Shown: positions 1 to 7,425 of the stretch, piece by piece | Layout of the letters: each line of letters starts with the position of its first letter | How positions within the stretch are numbered: the first letter of the stretch is position 1 | Assembly: GCA_934636425.1 (NCBI GenBank) | Contig: CAKUAV010000090.1 | Location: 1 to 12,580, forward strand | Direction: 5' to 3' | Source of the DNA: an uncultured Clostridia bacterium | GTDB lineage: Bacteria > Bacillota > Clostridia > Christensenellales > Aristaeellaceae | DNA length: 12,580 nucleotides | The notes under the pieces: generated by a model | The model's input: only the letters and a program-made list of their open reading frames with translations | Databases searched by the model: none | What the model was told of the DNA's origin: nothing | Made by a program: the position numbers and the translations under genes

Positions 1-79
1 CGTCATAAAATTCCACGCACGGCGGCTGTTCCGTCCCTTCCGCGCCCAATTCCCCGATTGAGCGCCGCTGAACATTCAT
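1..79 (-). CDS. Possible 5' end of an unidentified leftward gene (partial, cut by window edge)
   Basis: Read on the minus strand from an ATG at 79, 26 codons stay open to the window edge, starting MNVQRRSIGEL and ending CVEFYD. A purine run (GGGG) lies about 8-12 bases before the ATG, which is only a weak ribosome binding site. The frame is divergent from comEC, so the two genes would share the 80-230 gap. The fragment is too short to assign a family, and in DNA this GC-rich an open frame of 26 codons is weak evidence by itself. It could equally be non-coding. Confidence 0.25.
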   Translation of the reverse strand, partial: MNVQRRSIGELGAEGTEQPPCVEFYD

Positions 80-186
80 AAACGCGCCCCGCAATCAGTA
101 CCGATGGCGGCGCGGCGGTTCGGGGCGTTTGAGCGAAAACCGGCATGGGACGCGCGGATTCTCATTTTTCAGGCGCGCTCTGCGCG

Positions 187-192
187 TATAAT
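187..192 (+). promoter_or_regulatory. Candidate -10 box upstream of comEC
   Basis: TATAAT at 187-192 matches the housekeeping sigma -10 consensus exactly and is an AT-rich island in GC-rich DNA. No good TTGACA lies 16-18 bases upstream; only the T-rich stretch around 163-169 is there. If it is used, transcription would begin near 199. That would exclude the TTG at 192 as the comEC start and favour the ATG at 231. Confidence 0.35.
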
Positions 193-230
193 TGACGAAC
201 AAAAGATGCAAGCAAAGGCGGGTGAAGCGC

Positions 231-2555
231 ATGGCGGCGGGAAAGGGCGGGCTGCTTCGCTGGATCGAAGCGCGGCCTCTGATGGTCTTTTCGCTCTGCT
301 TCGCCGCGGGCGTGGCGATTGCGCACGCCGCGCTGCCGGGACTGTGGATTGTCTGGGCGATTGCGGCGGCGATCGTCGCGGCGCTGATGCTGATCTTTCG
401 GCAGCGGGCGCTGGCCTTTTCGCTGGCGATGCTGCTGGGCGCGCTGTGGGTCGATCTGTTCCTGATGAAGCCGGACGTGACCGCCGCGGAAAACGTGCTG
501 CTCGCGGGGCGCGTGAATTCCGCCGTCGCGCAGGGCGAAAGGTCATGGCGCGTGCGGCTGGATCATGTCACGATCGACGGCGAAAGATGTCCGTCGAATG
601 TCATGCTGTATTTTTACAGCGAGCCGCCCGAGCTCAAATACGGCGCGCAGCTGAGCGTGCGGGCCAATACGTGGCTTCCCGGCGAAAACGCCGATTCGGG
701 CGGATTCGACTATGCCGCGTGGCTGTGGCGGCAGCGCGCGGCGCTGGGCGCGTCGGCGAAGAGCAAATCGGAAATCGTCGTCGAGCCGCCGTCATCGTTT
801 TCGCTGATCGGCTGGTCGCTCGACAGCCGCGCGCGTCTCAACGCCGTGATCGAGCGCGTGTTTCCGGAAGACAGCGCGCCCTTTGCCGCCGCGCTGATCA
901 CCGGCGACAAGACCGGAATGCCCGAGGAGGAGAAGGAAAACTATCGCCGCGCGGGCGTGTCGCACCTTTTGGCGCTCTCCGGCCTTCATGTGAGCGCGCT
1001 GTTTCTCTGTCTGGAGTTTCTGCTGCGGAAAATGCGCGTACACCGGCGCGCCGCATTCGGCGTATCGCTGGGACTGATGGCGCTCTACACGCTGGTGGTC
1101 GGCTGTCCGGCCTCCATTGTGCGCGCCGCCGTGATGTACGCCGCCGCCCGGATCGGCGCGTTTTCAGGCCGCCCGCGCGACGGAGCGACCACGCTGAGCG
1201 CGGCGCTGCTGCTGCTTTTGATCGTCAATCCGCTCTATGTCGAGGACGTGGGGTTCCTGCTCTCGTTTACGGCGGTGGGCGGGCTGATCGTGCTCGCGCC
1301 CGGCTGGCTGAACGCGCCGCGCAAAAAGGACGCGGACAAGCCGATGCGCGCGCCCTCGAAGCTGAGGAGCGCGCTGAGCGCTGTGGGACGGGGACTGATC
1401 GCGTCCACGGCGGCGCAGCTGGGCACGCTGCCCGTCGTCGCCTGCCAGTTCAATCAGCTGCCGGTGTGGTTTCTGCTGTTCAACGCCATATTGATTCCGG
1501 CGATGACGCTGATCTATCCCGCGCTGCTCTTTGTCACGCTGCTGGGCTGCGCATGGCCGGCGGGCGGCGCGGCGCTGGGCGGCGTGCTGGCCTGGCCGGT
1601 GCGGCTGTTCAACCGCGTGACGGCGCTGGGGGCGATTCTGCCCATGGCGCAGGTCAACTGTCCCGACTGGCCGGTCTGGCTGATTGCGCTCTATGCGGCG
1701 TCCGCCGTGCTGGCCGCTGCGCCCATGACGCGCCTTTACCGGCTGCGGCGCGGTTTGGCGGTTCTGGCGATGGCAATTCTGGCGGCCGCTGCATGGCTGC
1801 TGCCTGTTTTTCCGTCGGGCGAGGACGTGGTCATCACGTTTCTGGACGTGGGGCAGGGCGACGCGGCCGTGATTGTGACCGACAATCTCTGCTATCTGGC
1901 CGACGTGGGCGACGGCAATGCGGCGTCGCGCTGGCTGCTGGACGAGGGGCTCACGCCGCAGGGCGTGTTCCTGACGCACGGCCACGCCGATCACGCGGGC
2001 GGGCTCAAGGCCATCGTGGACGCGTTTCCGCCCTCGACGCTGTACGTCTCCTGCCTGTGGGACGAGGAGACGCACGACGCTTCGGTGGACGAGGGCTGGC
2101 AGAAGGCGCTGGATGCGGGCTGGAACGTGCGCTATCTCGCCGCGGGCGACGAGGTAAAGCTGTCGCAGTCGGCGCTGGCGCGCGTCTGGAATCCGAGCGG
2201 CGGCGCGGCGGCCGACATCAATGAAAACTGCATGGTGCTGAGCGTGCAGACGGGGCTGTCGGCGGCGCTCATCACGGGAGATCTGCCCATGAGCTGCGAG
2301 AAAATTCCGCTGCCCGACTGCACTGTGCTCAAGGTGGCGCATCACGGCGCGGCCTCGTCCACGGGCGAGATCATGCTCGCGCAGACCACGCCCTCTGTGG
2401 CGGTGATCTCTGTCGGGCGCAACAACTACGGCCATCCCGCGCCGGACACGCTCGAGCGGCTGTCGGGCTGCGCCGTCTATCGCACCGACGAGCGCGGCGC
2501 GGTGACCGTCATCATGAAGGCCGACGGCAGCACGGAGGTCAGAACGGCGCGATAG
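231..2555 (+). CDS. comEC: ComEC/Rec2-family competence protein, DNA-uptake channel with MBL-fold domain
   Basis: A 774-residue integral membrane protein of the ComEC/Rec2 family, which carries single-stranded DNA across the cytoplasmic membrane during natural transformation. The N-terminus has several hydrophobic segments and a soluble DUF4131-like part. The competence-domain hallmark ALSGLHVS is at about residues 248-255, followed by many membrane segments to about residue 525. The C-terminal metallo-beta-lactamase domain opens with TFLDVGQGDA (536-545) and keeps the metal motif H583-x-H585-x-D587-H588. It also has the HHG at 704-706 and a late GHP motif, so it appears catalytically intact. 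Length is typical for the family. I prefer the ATG at 231 to the in-frame TTG at 192, because the TTG overlaps a likely -10 box; a GGCGGG-like purine run precedes the ATG. It is first in a run with holA and the Mrr-like gene. Whether the organism is naturally competent cannot be told from this gene alone. Confidence 0.95.
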   Translation: MAAGKGGLLRWIEARPLMVFSLCFAAGVAIAHAALPGLWIVWAIAAAIVAALMLIFRQRALAFSLAMLLGALWVDLFLMKPDVTAAENVLLAGRVNSAVAQGERSWRVRLDHVTIDGERCPSNVMLYFYSEPPELKYGAQLSVRANTWLPGENADSGGFDYAAWLWRQRAALGASAKSKSEIVVEPPSSFSLIGWSLDSRARLNAVIERVFPEDSAPFAAALITGDKTGMPEEEKENYRRAGVSHLLALSGLHVSALFLCLEFLLRKMRVHRRAAFGVSLGLMALYTLVVGCPASIVRAAVMYAAARIGAFSGRPRDGATTLSAALLLLLIVNPLYVEDVGFLLSFTAVGGLIVLAPGWLNAPRKKDADKPMRAPSKLRSALSAVGRGLIASTAAQLGTLPVVACQFNQLPVWFLLFNAILIPAMTLIYPALLFVTLLGCAWPAGGAALGGVLAWPVRLFNRVTALGAILPMAQVNCPDWPVWLIALYAASAVLAAAPMTRLYRLRRGLAVLAMAILAAAAWLLPVFPSGEDVVITFLDVGQGDAAVIVTDNLCYLADVGDGNAASRWLLDEGLTPQGVFLTHGHADHAGGLKAIVDAFPPSTLYVSCLWDEETHDASVDEGWQKALDAGWNVRYLAAGDEVKLSQSALARVWNPSGGAAADINENCMVLSVQTGLSAALITGDLPMSCEKIPLPDCTVLKVAHHGAASSTGEIMLAQTTPSVAVISVGRNNYGHPAPDTLERLSGCAVYRTDERGAVTVIMKADGSTEVRTAR

Positions 2556-2618
2556 CGCGCGGATTTGTGAATCGAAATTTCGCCTGCCGGCGCGGCGGAC
2601 GCGTTTCAAGGAGGAAGC

Positions 2619-3626
2619 ATGACCAGCGATCAGCTCTTTCGATCGATCAAGGCCGGCGATATTCGCCCGGCGTATGTCTTTTACGGCGCGGAGGTCTATG
2701 TGCGCGACCGGGCTGTGGCGGCGCTGCGCCAGAAGTTGCTGCCCGAGGGGCTGGAGCAGCTCAATGAGAATCTGTTTGACGGCTCGGCCTCGGCGGTCGA
2801 TCTGATGGACGCGGCCGAGACGCTGCCTTTGATGGGCGAAAGGCGGCTGGTGATCGTCCGCAGCTGGGCGGCGCTGGGCGCGCGCGGCGATTCTGCGGAA
2901 ACCGATCGCTTCATAAAATGGCTGGACAACATCCCCGAGACCTGCTGCATTGTGTTTGTGAACGCCGACGCGCCGGATTCGCGCAAAAAGCTGACGCAGG
3001 CGCTCAAAAACAAGGCCGAATGGGTGGAATTCGCGCTTTTGAGCGACGCGGATCTGTTCAAGTGGTGCGCCCGGGAGGTCAAGCCGCTGGGGCACACCGT
3101 CCGGCCGGACGCGGTCGAGCAGCTGGTGTTCATGACCGGGCGCGCGCTGACCGCGATCAGTCTGGAGCTGGCCAAGGCGTGCGCCTATGCGGGCGATCGC
3201 GAGGAGATCACGCGCGAGGACGTGGAGGCGGTGGTCACGCCCGGCACGGAATGCACCGTGTTCCAGATGATCGACTGCCTGATGAAGGGACAGAGCGGCC
3301 GCGCGCAGACGCTGCTCAAGAATATGCTGGAAAACGGCGAGACGCGCATCGGCACGCTGGCCATGCTGACGCGCCAGCTGCGCATGCTCACGCACATCCG
3401 CCTTCTGCGCGCGCAGGGGCAGACTCTGCCCGAAATCGAGCGCAAGCTGGCGCTCAATCACTATGCGGCCACCCGCGCCGCCGATCAGGCCGGCCGCTTT
3501 TCGGCGGAGGGACTCGAGGCGGGCTACAGGGCGTGCGTGGACGCGGACTACGCCATCAAGAGCGGCCGCGCGCGGGAGGCCGCCGCGCTGGATCGGCTGA
3601 TGATACAGCTTTCATCCATGAAATAG
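2619..3626 (+). CDS. holA: DNA polymerase III subunit delta (clamp loader)
   Basis: A 335-residue protein matching bacterial HolA (YqeN in Bacillus). Delta is the clamp-loader subunit that opens the beta sliding clamp so it can be placed on primed DNA at the replication fork. The N-terminal AAA-like fold begins with the family start pattern (RPAYVFYGAEVYVRDRAV, residues 16-33) and lacks a Walker A loop, as expected for delta. MGERRLVIVRSW at about 71-82 is a typical core strand. The C-terminal helical collar covers about 210-335, with TLAMLTRQLRML a family-typical helix. The ATG at 2619 has AAGGAGG just upstream. It follows comEC by 63 bases without a terminator, and the Mrr-like gene starts 12 bases after it, so the three genes are probably cotranscribed. 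The comEC-holA-rpsT neighbourhood is conserved in Firmicutes. Confidence 0.95.
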   Translation: MTSDQLFRSIKAGDIRPAYVFYGAEVYVRDRAVAALRQKLLPEGLEQLNENLFDGSASAVDLMDAAETLPLMGERRLVIVRSWAALGARGDSAETDRFIKWLDNIPETCCIVFVNADAPDSRKKLTQALKNKAEWVEFALLSDADLFKWCAREVKPLGHTVRPDAVEQLVFMTGRALTAISLELAKACAYAGDREEITREDVEAVVTPGTECTVFQMIDCLMKGQSGRAQTLLKNMLENGETRIGTLAMLTRQLRMLTHIRLLRAQGQTLPEIERKLALNHYAATRAADQAGRFSAEGLEAGYRACVDADYAIKSGRAREAAALDRLMIQLSSMK

Positions 3627-3638
3627 GAATATGCCGCT

Positions 3639-4274
3639 ATGAAAAGGAAGAAAGAACGTCTGCGCGAGCGGCTCGCCCGGCTGGGGCGGCGCTGCATAAA
3701 GGCGCTGATGGGAGCGCTGCTGCTGCTGCTCGCCGTCCGCGCGAATATCAGCTTTTTCCGGGGCGCGTTTGACCGGGCGCTGGAAAACGGCGCTGCGTTT
3801 CTGATCTGCGCGCCGATATACGCGCGCTTTGACCGGGCGGGAGACGCGCTTTCCCGGCTGTGGAAGCGGGGCGACGTGATCGACAATCTGCTCTCCGAAT
3901 ACGCCGCGCATCCGACCGAGTTTGAAAAATATGTGGCGGGCGTCTATAGAAGGCTGGGCTACCGCGCCCGCGTCACCCGCGCGAGCGGTGACGGCGGCAT
4001 AGACGTGCATCTCTGGCGCGACGGCGTTCACTATGCCGTCGAGGTCAAGCTGTACGCCCGCGGGCGGCGCGTGGGGCGCGAGTACATACAGAAGCTCTGG
4101 GCGGCGCAGCTGGACGCGAAGGCCGACGCGGCGATATTCGTGACCACCTGCGGCTACACCGCGCAGGCGATCGAGTTTGCCGAGCGGCACGACGTCATAC
4201 TGGTGGACGGCGATGCCCTCAAGCGCATGATTGGCGCGGCGGAGCACAGGCGGCGCTTCGGGCGCAGGCGATAG
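3639..4274 (+). CDS. Membrane-anchored Mrr-like restriction endonuclease domain protein
   Basis: A 211-residue protein. A very basic N-terminus (residues 1-21) precedes one hydrophobic stretch at about 22-33 that could be a short membrane anchor, with a second weak hydrophobic patch near 52-62. The C-terminal half is an Mrr-type PD-(D/E)XK nuclease fold: TEFEKYVAGVYRRLGY (93-108), GDGGIDV with D122, then E135-V-K137 as the catalytic E-x-K, and FVTTCGYT plus ILVDGD near the end. These residues look intact. Mrr-family nucleases cut modified or foreign DNA, but many stand-alone anchored forms are uncharacterised, so the substrate is unknown. There is no methyltransferase or specificity gene beside it. 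It sits 12 bases after holA, in the spot where rpsT often follows holA directly, so it is either an insertion or a lineage-specific operon member. Start choice: ATG at 3639 with a weak AGGA upstream. Confidence 0.82.
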   Translation: MKRKKERLRERLARLGRRCIKALMGALLLLLAVRANISFFRGAFDRALENGAAFLICAPIYARFDRAGDALSRLWKRGDVIDNLLSEYAAHPTEFEKYVAGVYRRLGYRARVTRASGDGGIDVHLWRDGVHYAVEVKLYARGRRVGREYIQKLWAAQLDAKADAAIFVTTCGYTAQAIEFAERHDVILVDGDALKRMIGAAEHRRRFGRRR

Positions 4275-4304
4275 GGCGGACGGTTTTTGCGCCCCAAAGC
4301 CGAA

Positions 4305-4387
4305 GAAACCCAGCGCAAACTGAAAGAGGGCGTACGCGGCAGGGCGCTTGCATCCCGTTCGCCGGCTTGTTGAGACCTTTTCTTGAC
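4305..4387 (-). repeat. Dispersed intergenic repeat, copy A (inverted relative to B and C)
   Basis: Read on the minus strand, 4387-4346 matches 7561-7604 almost base for base: GTCAA, AAAGGTCT, AACAAGC, GGCGAACGGG, ATGCAAGC, with about four differences. Weaker similarity continues to about 4305. It lies in the 230-base gap between the Mrr-like gene and the rpsT terminator, which otherwise holds no gene I can support. Confidence 0.7.
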
Positions 4388-4506
4388 AGGCAGATGCCTG
4401 AATAACAGCGTGTCCCTTCGCCAAAGCCGCGCGGGATCCGGCGGCGAAGTGGCGCGCCGTGCGGCTCTTCAGTCTGGAATTCTTCGCGCCGCCGCAAAAA
4501 GAATGC

Positions 4507-4545
4507 AAAAAAACGACCGTCTCTCCTCGAGATAGTCGCTTTTTT
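4507..4545 (-). terminator. Bidirectional intrinsic terminator between the comEC-holA-Mrr operon and rpsT
   Basis: Arms at about 4514-4523 and 4529-4538 form a 10-position stem with one G.U pair and one mismatch around a 5-base loop. Seven A residues flank the left side (4507-4513) and six T residues the right (4540-4545). Each strand therefore has a hairpin followed by a T-run. On the minus strand it ends rpsT 18 bases past its stop; on the plus strand it can stop read-through from the Mrr-like gene. Confidence 0.8.
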
Positions 4546-4562
4546 ACGATATGCAATTCCAA

Positions 4563-4823
4563 TCAGGCTTCAGCCTTGGCAAGACGCTTGGCCATACGAG
4601 CCTTTTTGCGATTGGCGGCGTTCTTGGAAACAACGCCCTTGGCCACAGCCTTATCAATAGCGCTGGCGGTCTGAGACAGCAGAGCGGCGTCGGCGGAACC
4701 GGCGGCCACGGCGTTCTCGTATTTTTTAACGGTGGTGCGCATCGCGGACTTCACCATGCGGTTGCGCAGACGCTTCTTCTCGTTCACCTTAACGCGCTTA
4801 ATGGCAGATTTAATATTCGGCAA
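4563..4823 (-). CDS. rpsT: 30S ribosomal protein S20
   Basis: An 86-residue basic protein beginning MPNIKSAIKRV and containing the S20 signature run of Lys/Arg helices, with the usual AIDKAVAKGVVSKNAANRKK segment near the C-terminus. S20 binds 16S rRNA early in assembly of the 30S subunit. The start codon is TTG (4823-4821), with GGAGGTG 7 bases upstream. No ATG gives the conserved N-terminus, so the TTG is secure. It faces the comEC-holA operon, as in Bacillus, and has its own promoter and terminator. In E. coli rpsT also uses a UUG start that takes part in autogenous control; whether that applies here is inference. Confidence 0.97.
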   Translation of the reverse strand: MPNIKSAIKRVKVNEKKRLRNRMVKSAMRTTVKKYENAVAAGSADAALLSQTASAIDKAVAKGVVSKNAANRKKARMAKRLAKAEA

Positions 4824-4861
4824 GATCTTTCACCTCCACAGCCTTACAATCAACAACTGCT

Positions 4862-4890
4862 ATTTTAGCATGTTTATCGAGCAATTGCAA
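4862..4890 (-). promoter_or_regulatory. Promoter of rpsT
   Basis: On the minus strand TTGCAA (4890-4885) is followed after exactly 17 bases by TAAAAT (4867-4862), preceded by TG one base before the hexamer (an extended -10). Predicted transcription start is near 4855, giving a short leader of about 30 bases that contains the GGAGGTG ribosome binding site. Confidence 0.7.
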
Positions 4891-4953
4891 GAGAAAACTG
4901 TCCTTCATACGTTAATTTTTCAAAGGAGTTTTCAATATCAGCGCCGCTTTGTT

Positions 4954-4982
4954 TTGACGGCGCGGCCGATCTGTGGTATGAT
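4954..4982 (+). promoter_or_regulatory. Promoter of the glycosyltransferase pair
   Basis: TTGACG (4954-4959), a 17-base spacer, then TATGAT (4977-4982) with an extended TGG before it. This is close to the housekeeping sigma consensus. It is divergent from the rpsT promoter within a 192-base gap. Predicted start is near 4989, about 27 bases before the first GTG. Confidence 0.8.
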
Positions 4983-5015
4983 AAAGGCACTGCATACACG
5001 AGGGGAAGAGAAAGC

Positions 5016-6068
5016 GTGCCGTACATCAGCGTCATCATGCCGGCCTATCGGGTCGAACACTACATCGAGCGCGCCGTCGACAGCCTGCTCAGCCAGACAT
5101 TCCGCGATTTCGAGCTGATCATCGTGGACGACGGCTCTCCCGACGGCACAGGCCGCATCGCCGATGCGCTGGCCGCGCGGGACGGCCGCATCCGCGTGAT
5201 CCATCAGCCCAACGCCGGCGCGCCCGCCGCCCGCAACCGCGCCATGGAGACGGCGCAGGGGCGCTATTTCTTCTTCATGGACGCCGACGACTGGGCGGAG
5301 AAGGATATGCTCTCAGCGCTGTATGCGCTTGCGGAAAAGCACAACCTCCAGGCGGTCGTGGCGGGCTTTTACATCGACACCTACTATGACGACGCGCATT
5401 TTATCCGCCAGACGCTCAGCCAGCCGGACGAGATTTTTTCCTCGCAGGCGGATTTCCGCGCGGCGGCCTGGCGGCTGTTTGACAAAAATCTGCTCTATAC
5501 GCCCTGGAACAAGCTCTACCGCGCCGATTATCTAAAGGAGAACAACATTCGCTTCCCCGACACGTTCTGGGATGATTTTCCGTTCAATCTGGCGGTGTTC
5601 CGCGACATTGAGCGCGTGGGCGTGACCGAAAGGGCGTATTATCACTTCATCCGCGCCCGCGCCGAGAGCGAGACGGCCCGATACCGCGCGGATATGTACG
5701 AAAAGCGCGAGGAGGAAAACGGCTGGATGATCGAATTGTACGATCACTGGCAGCTGCGCGACCCGGCCAGCCGCGAAATGATCGCCCGCCGCTATGCCGA
5801 GCGCGTCGTGGGCTGCGTCGAAAACGTCGCCAATCCCGCCTGTCCGAAAACGCACCGCCAAAAGCGGCAGGCCGTGCGCGAAATGCTCCTCAATCCCGCG
5901 CTGAAGGAGGCGCTGTCCATCGCCCGCCCGCGCTCAATGACGATGCGCCTGCTGCTTTTTTCTTTCAAGACAGGCTGCGCGCCGCTGGTGCTGTGCGAGG
6001 GCGCGCTGATTTCGTTTGTCAAGCGCCGCTGCGCGCGCCTGTTCACTCGATTGAAAGCCGGACGATAA
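5016..6068 (+). CDS. Family 2 glycosyltransferase (GT-A fold), first of a tandem pair
   Basis: A 350-residue protein with the GT2 GT-A pattern: SVIMPAYRVEHYIERAV at the N-terminus, the nucleotide-binding VDDGSPDG (D38, D39), NAGAPAARNRA (66-76), and the DXD-type metal site FFFMDADDW (D89, D91, D92). WNKLYRAD (164-171) and an acidic FWDD (D186, D187) in the likely catalytic-base position follow. Such enzymes move a sugar from a nucleotide-sugar donor onto a cell-surface glycan or polysaccharide; donor and acceptor cannot be read from sequence. The C-terminal 45 residues mix hydrophobic and basic residues (RLLLFSFK, FVKRRCARLF), suggesting peripheral membrane contact. The start is GTG at 5016, with AGGGGA 9 bases upstream. 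The next GT follows after 15 bases, and there are no other surface-polysaccharide genes in the window. Confidence 0.92.
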   Translation: MPYISVIMPAYRVEHYIERAVDSLLSQTFRDFELIIVDDGSPDGTGRIADALAARDGRIRVIHQPNAGAPAARNRAMETAQGRYFFFMDADDWAEKDMLSALYALAEKHNLQAVVAGFYIDTYYDDAHFIRQTLSQPDEIFSSQADFRAAAWRLFDKNLLYTPWNKLYRADYLKENNIRFPDTFWDDFPFNLAVFRDIERVGVTERAYYHFIRARAESETARYRADMYEKREEENGWMIELYDHWQLRDPASREMIARRYAERVVGCVENVANPACPKTHRQKRQAVREMLLNPALKEALSIARPRSMTMRLLLFSFKTGCAPLVLCEGALISFVKRRCARLFTRLKAGR

Positions 6069-6083
6069 CGGAGGAATCCCATC

Positions 6084-7133
6084 ATGAAGTGCCTGATCAG
6101 CGTAGTCATGCCGGTGTACGGCGTGGAGAAGTGGCTCGAGAGCGCGGCGCGCAGCGTGCTTGACCAGACCGAGCGCAGTCTCGAGCTGATTTTGGTGGAC
6201 GACTGCTCGCCGGACGGAAGCGGTCTCCTTTGCGACCGGCTATCAGAGAAGGACGCGCGCGTCTCCGTCGTTCATCTGAACGAAAACGGCGGACTGAGCC
6301 ATGCCCGCAATGAGGGACTGAAGCGCGCTGCGGGGAAATACGTCTTTTTCATGGATTCGGACGACGCGATTGAACCGGAGCTGCTTCAAAGAGCCGCCAA
6401 AGCCGCCGAAAGCGCGCAGGCCGACTGGCTGATATTCGGCGCGACGGAGGATCACTACGACGCCTCCGGCCGCCTGACGCTGACGCGGCGCATCGTGCCC
6501 GAGCCGCGCGTGTGCCGCACGCAGGCGCAGAAGGAAGCGGCCGTCATCGCGCTGGAGAAGCAGACGCTGTTGGGCTATGCCTGGAACAAGCTCTATCGCG
6601 CCGATTTTTTGCGAGAAAACGCGCTCGCGTTTCAGTCTGTCGAGCTGATCGAGGACATACTCTTCAACATTGAGTGCGCCCGATATGCGCGCGTGTCCGT
6701 CGTGCTGGACGAATGCGGCTATCATTACGCCCGCCGCGCGTCGGGCAGTCTCACCGGCCGCGTGCTGGAAAATTACTTTGAGTTAAGCAGCCGCCGCGTT
6801 TGCGCGCTGCTCGCGCTCTACGACGAATGGAACGCCGCGGACGATTCCGTGCTGGACGCATTGGCCGCGATCTATGCGCGCTATGTCGTCTCGGCGCTCG
6901 AGCGGCTCTATGATCCGCGCCGATGTCTGAAAAGCGCCGAGCGCAGAGAATATGCGCGCCAAATCCGGACGCAGCCGCTCTATATCCGCTTAAAGCCGCA
7001 CTTTCACGGCGCGATGGGCTTGATCGCCGGATCGTCTCTGCTGGCGCTACCCGCCGGCCTAGCGCTGCACGTCATGCGCGCGCATCTGGACGGCCTGTTC
7101 ATGCGCCTGCGGGTAAAGACCAACAAAATTTGA
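6084..7133 (+). CDS. Family 2 glycosyltransferase (GT-A fold), second of a tandem pair
   Basis: A 349-residue paralogue of the preceding gene, with the same layout: SVVMPVYGVEKWLESA, VDDCSPDGSG (D39, D40; Cys in place of Gly in the DDGS motif), NGGLSHARNEG (68-78), MDSDD (D91, D93, D94), WNKLYRAD (167-174) and LIEDILFN (E190, D191). The shared WNKLYRAD core and near-equal length point to an old tandem duplication with large divergence elsewhere. The C-terminus holds a hydrophobic stretch (MGLIAGSSLLALPAGLALHVM) followed by a basic tail, consistent with membrane association. ATG at 6084 is preceded by GGAGG 9 bases upstream. Cotranscription with the first GT is likely. There is no clear terminator before the tRNA promoter 19 bases downstream, so read-through into the tRNAs is possible. 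Sugar and acceptor are unknown. Confidence 0.92.
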   Translation: MKCLISVVMPVYGVEKWLESAARSVLDQTERSLELILVDDCSPDGSGLLCDRLSEKDARVSVVHLNENGGLSHARNEGLKRAAGKYVFFMDSDDAIEPELLQRAAKAAESAQADWLIFGATEDHYDASGRLTLTRRIVPEPRVCRTQAQKEAAVIALEKQTLLGYAWNKLYRADFLRENALAFQSVELIEDILFNIECARYARVSVVLDECGYHYARRASGSLTGRVLENYFELSSRRVCALLALYDEWNAADDSVLDALAAIYARYVVSALERLYDPRRCLKSAERREYARQIRTQPLYIRLKPHFHGAMGLIAGSSLLALPAGLALHVMRAHLDGLFMRLRVKTNKI

Positions 7134-7152
7134 AAAAAGCTCAAAAAAGGGC

Positions 7153-7181
7153 TTGACACCCGCGCGAAATCATGGTATCAT
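7153..7181 (+). promoter_or_regulatory. Strong promoter of the tRNA pair
   Basis: A perfect TTGACA (7153-7158), 17-base spacer, TATCAT (7176-7181) with TGG directly before it. Predicted start is near 7188, about 26 bases before the first tRNA. It is among the closest matches to consensus in the window, as is usual for stable-RNA genes. Confidence 0.85.
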
Positions 7182-7213
7182 ATTTTTTGTTGTCAGGCAT
7201 GACAATACGATGT

Positions 7214-7290
<77 letters not shown>

Positions 7291-7293
7291 TTT

Positions 7294-7370
7294 GGCGGCG
7301 TAGCTCAGTTGGCCAGAGCATTCGGTTCATACCCGGAGTGTCAGCGGTTCGAATCCACTCGCCGCTACCA
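7294..7370 (+). tRNA. Elongator tRNA-Met (CAT anticodon)
   Basis: 77 bases with CCA encoded; acceptor GGCGGCG/CGCCGCT (G1.U72 wobble), D-stem GCTC/GAGC, anticodon loop TTCATAC, T-loop TTCGAAT. The overall sequence follows the Firmicutes elongator Met pattern (GGCGG start, CGCTACCA end) rather than tRNA-Ile2, which also carries CAT. The T-stem AGCGG/CCACT contains a C.A mismatch at the middle pair. It lies 3 bases after tRNA-fMet in the same transcript. Confidence 0.93.
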
Positions 7371-7371
7371 G

Positions 7372-7408
7372 AAAACCTCTTTCATCCAGCCGGATGAGAG
7401 AGGTTTTT
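7372..7408 (+). terminator. Intrinsic terminator of the tRNA operon
   Basis: A 15-pair stem (7373-7387 with 7392-7406, one G.U) around loop AGCC, ending in a T-run (7404-7408) and with A residues on the upstream side. It starts 3 bases after the second tRNA. Confidence 0.92.
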
Positions 7409-7425
7409 CTCATTTTATCATCCAA

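Noticed and set aside
192..230. Extended comEC start at the TTG codon at 192
   Set aside because: The TTG overlaps the TATAAT at 187-192 and lacks a ribosome binding site; the extra 13 residues are not a recognisable part of the family.
104..2224. Long plus-strand open frame overlapping comEC in another frame
   Set aside because: Its translation is Arg/Ala/Gly-rich low-complexity sequence, typical of a shadow frame in GC-rich coding DNA. comEC in the true frame has clear family motifs throughout.
1164..3461. 765-codon minus-strand open frame antisense to comEC and holA
   Set aside because: It spans two well-supported genes on the other strand. Its protein is Arg/Gln/His-rich without any domain.
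3612..4562. Minus-strand open frame across the Mrr-like gene and the rpsT terminator
   Set aside because: It is antisense to a gene with intact nuclease motifs and runs through the terminator hairpin and repeat A. No ribosome binding site or recognisable protein.
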